Shown here: piece by piece, positions 41,672 to 47,142 of the stretch
Layout of the letters: every line of letters begins with the position of its first letter
Position numbering within the stretch: position 1 is the stretch's first letter
Translations under genes and position numbers: made by a program
Assembly: GCA_030693515.1 (NCBI GenBank)
Contig: JAUYAK010000024.1
Coordinates: forward strand, 1 to 47,142
Length of the DNA stretch: 47,142 bases
From: Opitutaceae bacterium
GTDB taxonomy: Bacteria; Verrucomicrobiota; Verrucomicrobiia; Opitutales; Opitutaceae
Direction: 5' to 3'
The notes under the pieces: generated by a model
The model's input: the letters and a program-made list of their open reading frames with translations, nothing else
Database searches by the model: none
Told to the model about the DNA's origin: nothing

Positions 41672-43431
41672 GGCGGCTCCTCCGCTGCGGGCAACGGCAC
41701 ATCCAGCCGGACGCGCGTGCCACCACCGGGCCGGGATTCCACGGCACAGGTGCCGCCGACTTCCTCCATCCGCCGCCCGAGATGATCCAAGCCATTGCCG
41801 TGTTTCACCGTGGCCGGATCGAAGCCGCCACCGTCGTCGGCCACCGTCACGAACAAGCGCTGCCCGACCAACTCAAGTTGCACCCGCACCTCGGTGGCGC
41901 GCGCGTGCTTGAGGGCATTGTTCAGCGCCTCCTTCACGGCCATCATGAGGCGATGGCGCAATCCGCTGGGCAGTGTCCGGCTCGGCAGAATCGTCGGGAT
42001 ATCGAGCCGGCACCGCAGACCGGCGTCCCGCAACACGGTGCCGGTATATTGGCTGAGATAATTGCTGAACCCTTCGAGCGAGTCGTGCGACGGATTCGCC
42101 GCCCAAACGATTTCCTCCAGCGCCGACGCCAGTTCTTTCACCGCACCGTTGATATGGCGGATCGGTTCCCGCACCGACTCGTCCGGTGGCGCGGCTTTCA
42201 AGGCGCGTCCCGCCAACAACGAAATCTGGGTGAAACGCGCCCCCATCTCGTCGTGGAGATCCCGGGCCATCCGCGTGCGTTCGTCCTCCACGGCCCGACG
42301 CTGCTTCAACCGTTGCAATTCCCCCTGCATTTTTCGCCAGGTCAGATACCGCACGCCCGCGAGCAACCCCACGCCCACCAAGCCGACGCCCACCAAGCGA
42401 AACCAGAGCGTGGCGTAAAACGGCGGGCGCACCTCCACCGGCAACCGCAACGAGGGCCCGGTCGGGCGCCCCAACTCATCCGTCGCCCACACCCGGAACA
42501 AATAATTTCCCACCGGGAGTGCGTGGAAGGACACCACGGCGTCGCCGCCGCGCCCGATGCTGTGCATCTCCTCGCATTCCACCCGCAAACGCTGGCCGGG
42601 CACGACCGGCGTCGCCGTTTTGGCGACTTGCAGCCACCCTCCGGTATTGGCGGGGTCGACATCGACCAGCGCGAGCACGGGCTCAACGCCACCGTCATCT
42701 TCTTCGTGAGAAAATATGCGTGGCGTGCCGAGACCGGTGCCATCACGCACCCAGCCTTCGGGATTGCCCTGCGGCGACTCGAGGCCAGTGCCACGCAATG
42801 CGGCGAGTTGAAAGAGGGGCGGCGCCATCGTCGTGACGTCGCCCGGCGGTGGCGCCGTGAGCCGCAGGCGGCGCACGGCCCAGAACCCGGTCGTGCGCGG
42901 CGTGCCCCCGGACACCAGGAGAATCTGCACCTTGGTGCTTCGCTCCGGCACGACGGCTTCATCCCCCCGGCGGTGCCAACGGGAATTCTGCGGCAAGCCG
43001 CCCCAGCCCGGACTCTCACCCGTGCGGTTGAAGGCCGCACTGCTCACCGCGCGATTCTCCTCATCAAGAAAACGCAGCACGAGCCACATCTGGCTCTCGT
43101 GGTCCTGCCATTCGTCCTGCCAACCCTCGAGCCGGGAGCGGAGTCGCACCACCGGTGCCCGGCCGCCCGGCGCAGTCCGGAGATTGATTTCCAACGGGAG
43201 TTCGCTCGGCCGCAACGAGAGCCCATGATACGCCGCTTCCCCGCTCACTTCGCCCTGCGGATCAAGTTGCAGGCTTAATGAACGCCCCCCGAGCACGACT
43301 TCCCCGAGCGCCGGTCGCGCCGAATAGTTGACGGGTTCGTCGACCGCACCCGAACGCGTCACTCCAGCCACGCTCACGCAGCAGACGACCACCCCAACAC
43401 GGAAATGAAAAAACCGTGGCACAGTCCCCAT
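41668..43431 (-). CDS. Membrane sensor histidine kinase with Y_Y_Y-like periplasmic domain, 587 aa
   Basis: Signal/anchor at the N terminus (FHFRVGVVVCCVSVAGV), a periplasmic region of about 310 residues ending in a Y_Y_Y-like fold (SFHALPVGNYLFRVWATDEL through VEVRPPFYATLWF), a membrane span at about 343-361, then HisKA_3 with phospho-acceptor His393 (MARDLHDEMGARF), and an ATPase domain (VKEALNNALKHAR, VADDGGGFDP, GNGLDHLGRRM). Full hybrid systems carry 12-14 propeller repeats before Y_Y_Y; here they are absent and the remaining region (about 40-270) shows no propeller. ATG 43431 or 43437 starts it. It is divergent from the second TonB receptor, with 203 bp between them. Confidence 0.88.
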   Translation of the reverse strand: MGTVPRFFHFRVGVVVCCVSVAGVTRSGAVDEPVNYSARPALGEVVLGGRSLSLQLDPQGEVSGEAAYHGLSLRPSELPLEINLRTAPGGRAPVVRLRSRLEGWQDEWQDHESQMWLVLRFLDEENRAVSSAAFNRTGESPGWGGLPQNSRWHRRGDEAVVPERSTKVQILLVSGGTPRTTGFWAVRRLRLTAPPPGDVTTMAPPLFQLAALRGTGLESPQGNPEGWVRDGTGLGTPRIFSHEEDDGGVEPVLALVDVDPANTGGWLQVAKTATPVVPGQRLRVECEEMHSIGRGGDAVVSFHALPVGNYLFRVWATDELGRPTGPSLRLPVEVRPPFYATLWFRLVGVGLVGVGLLAGVRYLTWRKMQGELQRLKQRRAVEDERTRMARDLHDEMGARFTQISLLAGRALKAAPPDESVREPIRHINGAVKELASALEEIVWAANPSHDSLEGFSNYLSQYTGTVLRDAGLRCRLDIPTILPSRTLPSGLRHRLMMAVKEALNNALKHARATEVRVQLELVGQRLFVTVADDGGGFDPATVKHGNGLDHLGRRMEEVGGTCAVESRPGGGTRVRLDVPLPAAEEPP

Positions 43432-43639
43432 CGTCATTGTCCGCGCCGGCATTCCGAGTGCATTCTTGAGCGACGCGACGAACAACATCCGCAGGAGCTT
43501 AGCAACCTTCCGCCCGACTGCCCATCCCCCGAAAAGGGGATGGTCGCGGGGCACGAAAAGGAACATAGTCCTCGCGGTAACTGGCGACTCCGCCCCTCGG
43601 AGCCATCGTGCGCACCCAATCCCTGCTACCTACCCAACC

Positions 43640-46600
43640 ATGAAACACCCCCGCCTCGCCCTGACCCTGTCACTCCTCGTCGGCACTGCGCTTGCCCAAT
43701 CGGTCGCTCCGTCGGCTCCATCCGCGAGCACGGCGGCAGAGGACACTACGATCGTGTTGAATCCCTTCATCGTCAGCACTGAGGCCAACAAAGGGTATTA
43801 TGCCTCGGAGACACTGTCGGGGACCCAATTGAGGACCCAGGTCCGCGATCTGGCCAATCCCATCACCATTCTCACTGAGGAGTTCATGAGGGATATCGGC
43901 GCGGTGAACTATGAGGAAGCCCTGGAGTTTCTGCCCAGCACCCAGGCTTACAAAGGGGATTCGTCCGATCCGGAATCCGTCACGTCGCGCACCGGCACGC
44001 CCTTCACCGTGCGCGGCTTTCGCTCCACTTCGCTGACCAACAATTTTTTCACCAGCCGCATCAAGGTGGACAATTTCAACACCGAGACGGTGACCCAATC
44101 CCGGGGGCCCAATTCCCTGCTCTTTGGTTTGGGTTCGGTGGGTGGCGGCCTCGACGCGACGAACAAGATGGGACGATTCAATGCCAACAGCTACGGTCTC
44201 GAAGTTCGCTTCGACTCGGAAGGCTCGAAGCGCGCCAGTGTGGATATCAACCGGATTGTCATCCCCAACAAAGTGGCGCTGCGCTTCGCCGCCTTGACCA
44301 CCGATCAACGCACCCCGCGTGAGTTCCAGTATATGCGGCGCAACTCGGCCTACCTGAATCTGACGCTGCAGCCCTTCAAGGGCGCGACAATCAACCTCAA
44401 TGCGGAGACCGGCCGGATCGATGAGCTGAATCCCCGGCCCTACCTCGCCTATGACAGCGTGTCAGCGTGGTTGAACGATCCCCGGACTCCACTCCAGAAA
44501 GCGAATACGATCGACCGGGCCTTGGTCCAATCCGGCACCACGGCGGCCCGCAATGCCGCCCGGAATATCATCCCCGGTGTTTCCCAAGGATTCTCGACCA
44601 CCAATTATCTCGTTTACGTGATGAACGCTCCGCAGCTGGGCGTGCAGAACTGGAATTTCAAATCCAGGGGGTCGGAGGCTTTCGTCAACGGACTGACCCA
44701 AAACCAGACCAGCATCTCAAACGCCACCCGCGTGCCGGGGGTGAATTTCCCGTTGGACACCATCGTCTCCGGGCCGTCGGACTATTTCGACACGACTTAC
44801 GACAAGTTTTCGGCGTCGTGGCAGCAGCAGGTTCTCACAAAAACATTCTTCGAACTGGCCGGAGCCTACGAGAAATCGAAGAACGAGGATTGGCAGCCGA
44901 TCTCGCGAGGAGACTACGAGGTCTTTATCGACAATAATTACTATCTGCCCACCCAGTTGGCGTCGACCAACCCCGATCCCACCAAACCGCTCAACCCCAA
45001 TTTCGGGACTCCTTACCTCGAATCCAATAGCACGCTGCAGAATCGCAGCACGACCATGAAACAGTATCGTGCGACCCTGACCCGGCAATTCGACCTGAGT
45101 CGGATCGAGCCGATCAAGGGTCTTGATTTCGGCAAGTTCACGGCGGTGGCTTTTCATTACTACCGGCATGTGGACAGCTTCTTTCAGCAGCCGGAGGAGA
45201 TGACGACGACCTCGGTGCTGGCTTCGGGTGTTCTGGCGGACACGCAGAATCAAATTCGCCGGCGCTACTACCTCGCGCCAGGCCAACCGGTGACATTTCC
45301 CGCCTTCGTCCCGAGCCAGGCTCGGATCGAGCAGACGGGCAATCCGGCGGTTCCGGGAAGTGTCGTCCCCACCGTCTCGTCGGCCTTCTTGCACCGCCTG
45401 AATCCCGTCTACGCGCCCGAGACCACCAAGTCCTACGCGGCGATCGGCCAGTGGGAATTGTTCTCCCGGCGGTTGATTCTCACCGGTGGTATCCGCCGCG
45501 ACGATATCAGCTCCAAAAATTTTGTTTTCGCGCAGGATCCCATCACCCGGCTGTTCCTGGGCAAGGGCCAGGGGGCGTTTGCCCCGGCGAGAGAGTCATC
45601 GGTCACCAACACCAATTACGGAGCCGTGGTCAAAGTCACGAAGTGGCTCGATGTCTTTGCCAACACGGCCACGAACACCGTGGGCGCCGGCGGCACCAAC
45701 TACGACATCAACAACCAAACGCTGCCCAATCAAGAGGGCCTGGGCTACGATCTCGGGTTGCGCGGTTTCTTCTTCGGCGACCGCCTGATCCTGAAACTCA
45801 ATTATTTCAACAACGAGCTCGTGAACCGCGTTTCCAACCCGCTCCGCGATGGTGCCATCGGCATCGAGATGGCGCGGCAAAACGGTTATGTTGAAAGATT
45901 CCTCGAAGGCATGGTGCTCAACGGATTTGGCAGCAGGGTCGCCGGGGCACTTCGCTTCGCCGATTACCCGGGCAACGGTCTTTGGTCGGACGTCGAGTCG
46001 GATTTGACCGAAGGCTATGAATTCGAGGCGACGGTCAATCCCACCAAACAACTGCGCGTGATGCTCAACGTGTCCTACAACGACTCGAAATTGAACAGCA
46101 CCTACAAGTTCACCCGCCCGTGGTATGAGCAATACGTCAAACCCGTCCGCGACAACGCCGCGATCACATCGCTCATCGCCAACTCCACGTTTAACGCCAC
46201 GCGGACCATCGGCACCTATATCACGGGCATAGAGCGCCGGCTGAACTACCATGAGGCCCAAGTCGGCGGTGCCCGGCTCCGCGGCACCAATTGGCTGGTT
46301 AACTTGGTTGCGAGCTACGCCTTCGACCAGGGCCCGTTGAAAGGCACGCGCGTCGGCGGGAGTGCGCGCTGGCGGGAAGCTCCCGCCATCGGCTACCCGG
46401 AAACAGCCACCTCGTTCGATGTGGCAAACCCATTCACCGGGAAAGACTCCCTGGTCACCGATGCCTTCGCGAGCTACGCGTGGCGGCTGAAACTGTTGGA
46501 GCGAAATATGAATTGGACGGTTTCCTTCCGCGTGCGAAACCTCCTCAACGATGACGAGGCGTTCCCCGCCAGCGCCGTCGACAACGGCAGCGGCCAGGCG

Positions 46601-46666
46601 CACATCCTCCAGCGAATCTATCAGGCGCCCCGGAGCTATGAGCTTTCCGCGGGGCTGAGGTTTTAG
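43640..46666 (+). CDS. TonB-dependent outer-membrane receptor, 1008 aa
   Basis: Signal peptide (MKHPRLALTLSLLVGTALAQ) is followed by TTIVLNPFIVSTEANKGYYA, the plug (LRTQVRDLANPITILTEEFM, VTQSRGPNSLLFGLGSVGGG) and a beta-barrel ending in ELSAGLRF with terminal Phe. Like the receptor at 20358 it has no STN signalling domain. It is divergent from the sensor kinase gene and there is no copy of the ECF-type motif before it, so it is more likely controlled by the two-component pair. Probable importer of a different glycan fragment; no SusD-like partner is encoded nearby, as expected outside Bacteroidota. Confidence 0.92.
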   Translation: MKHPRLALTLSLLVGTALAQSVAPSAPSASTAAEDTTIVLNPFIVSTEANKGYYASETLSGTQLRTQVRDLANPITILTEEFMRDIGAVNYEEALEFLPSTQAYKGDSSDPESVTSRTGTPFTVRGFRSTSLTNNFFTSRIKVDNFNTETVTQSRGPNSLLFGLGSVGGGLDATNKMGRFNANSYGLEVRFDSEGSKRASVDINRIVIPNKVALRFAALTTDQRTPREFQYMRRNSAYLNLTLQPFKGATINLNAETGRIDELNPRPYLAYDSVSAWLNDPRTPLQKANTIDRALVQSGTTAARNAARNIIPGVSQGFSTTNYLVYVMNAPQLGVQNWNFKSRGSEAFVNGLTQNQTSISNATRVPGVNFPLDTIVSGPSDYFDTTYDKFSASWQQQVLTKTFFELAGAYEKSKNEDWQPISRGDYEVFIDNNYYLPTQLASTNPDPTKPLNPNFGTPYLESNSTLQNRSTTMKQYRATLTRQFDLSRIEPIKGLDFGKFTAVAFHYYRHVDSFFQQPEEMTTTSVLASGVLADTQNQIRRRYYLAPGQPVTFPAFVPSQARIEQTGNPAVPGSVVPTVSSAFLHRLNPVYAPETTKSYAAIGQWELFSRRLILTGGIRRDDISSKNFVFAQDPITRLFLGKGQGAFAPARESSVTNTNYGAVVKVTKWLDVFANTATNTVGAGGTNYDINNQTLPNQEGLGYDLGLRGFFFGDRLILKLNYFNNELVNRVSNPLRDGAIGIEMARQNGYVERFLEGMVLNGFGSRVAGALRFADYPGNGLWSDVESDLTEGYEFEATVNPTKQLRVMLNVSYNDSKLNSTYKFTRPWYEQYVKPVRDNAAITSLIANSTFNATRTIGTYITGIERRLNYHEAQVGGARLRGTNWLVNLVASYAFDQGPLKGTRVGGSARWREAPAIGYPETATSFDVANPFTGKDSLVTDAFASYAWRLKLLERNMNWTVSFRVRNLLNDDEAFPASAVDNGSGQAHILQRIYQAPRSYELSAGLRF

Positions 46667-46952
46667 GTCAACGGAGAGCCGGCTGCGCCACCTCCCTGTC
46701 GCGCGCACTGTTCATCGCGTCAGTTGTGCGGCCCCCTCGCCGCGCGACGGCGCGCGACGCGAGTGAGTGCGCGCAAGTGAGCGACGGATTTGCCTGTAAT
46801 TCGCCGGCGCCCCGCTTTTGCCGCTCACGTGGCCACTCGCCACAAATCGGGCATCGGCCTGTGGTTTTTTGCACGGTTGGCGTGCGCGTTTAAGTCGGCC
46901 TCCCTCGGGGATCAGGTCCCTCACGATTGTCGTTGGGCCGCACACCGATTCC

Positions 46953-46982
46953 TGTCCAATTCGCAACGGGTCGCGGCATTAC
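46953..46982 (+). promoter_or_regulatory. ECF-type promoter motif before the last (partial) sulfatase
   Basis: TGTCCAATT (46953-46961), 13 bp, GGCATTAC (46975-46982), 34 nt before the start. The following bases are GTCG rather than CTCC. Between the receptor stop (46666) and this motif the sequence contains only GC-rich palindromic runs (CGCGCGAC, GCGCGCGAC) and no gene. Confidence 0.75.
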
Positions 46983-47016
46983 GTCGGCGAACTCCAACGC
47001 TTTCCCTCCACCTACC

Positions 47017-47142
47017 ATGAGTCTGCCTTTCTATCCCCGGCGTCCGCTCCTCACTGTGTTGGCCATGTGGCTCGTTGGCATCGCCGCCGCCACAACCCAC
47101 GCCGCGACGACACCGGCCGCGCCCAACATCGTCGTCATTCTC
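47017..47142 (+). CDS. Sulfatase, N-terminal fragment (cut by window end)
   Basis: The 42 visible codons give a signal peptide (LLTVLAMWLVGIAAATTHAA) and AAPNIVVIL, which is the first strand of the sulfatase fold; in the other sulfatases here it leads straight to the metal-binding DD. The active-site cysteine lies beyond the window. The upstream motif supports membership in the same regulon. Start ATG 47017 is preceded by CCTACC, again without Shine-Dalgarno. Confidence 0.75.
   Translation, partial: MSLPFYPRRPLLTVLAMWLVGIAAATTHAATTPAAPNIVVIL

Noticed and set aside
1-47142. CRISPR arrays, riboswitches, rRNA genes
   Set aside because: No regularly spaced repeats with unique spacers, no recognisable riboswitch core and no rRNA segments were seen.

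Overview
The window is GC-rich DNA that looks like a verrucomicrobial chromosome, most likely from the Opitutaceae. The grounds are a verrucomicrobial/planctomycete-type ECF sigma factor paired with a FecR-LamG protein, large TonB-dependent receptors, Tat-exported sugar enzymes, many formylglycine sulfatases, and start codons mostly preceded by C-rich sequence (CCCATG, ACCATG) rather than a Shine-Dalgarno. The species assignment is inference.

Region 1 (1-9652) is mobile DNA. The 3' end of an IS3-family element (1-140) interrupts a secreted-protein gene (141-490). An integrative element then runs from 625 to 9652. Its ends are a perfect 26-bp repeat that is the 3' end of tRNA-Leu(CAA), with paired arm-type repeats just inside each end. 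It carries a tyrosine integrase, a divergent XRE regulator/AlpA switch, a DnaB-N/AAA helicase, a cluster of GGACACGG repeats directly after the helicase gene (candidate replication origin) and a run of overlapping small genes of unknown function. No capsid, terminase or conjugation genes were recognised, so the layout is closer to a phage satellite than to a prophage.

Region 2 (9628-17946) is mainly housekeeping: tRNA-Leu, rsmE, fabH with a short lipoyl/E3-binding protein, a ParE-type toxin-antitoxin pair, a DUF6896-like gene, a YjhG-type sugar-acid dehydratase and a two-RCK potassium channel. Palindromic interspersed repeats lie between these genes.

Region 3 (18144-47142) is a sulfated-polysaccharide utilisation locus. 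A sigma/FecR-LamG/TonB-receptor/TIM-barrel operon is followed by a Gfo/Idh/MocA oxidoreductase, seven complete sulfatases and the start of an eighth, a GH99-like glycosidase, a beta-propeller protein, a cation antiporter, a histidine kinase/response regulator pair and a second TonB receptor.

The most notable signal is a promoter-like motif, TGTCCAATT-N13-G(G/A)CAT(T/A)AC. It occurs four times with an invariant 13-bp spacer, always 30-37 nt before a start codon: once before the sigma factor gene and once before each of three sulfatase genes. This points to an autoregulated ECF regulon. The anti-sigma factor carries its own periplasmic LamG domain, while the co-operonic TonB receptor lacks a signalling domain. 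A reasonable model is that glycan binding to LamG releases the sigma factor, which then drives its own operon and the sulfatase operons.
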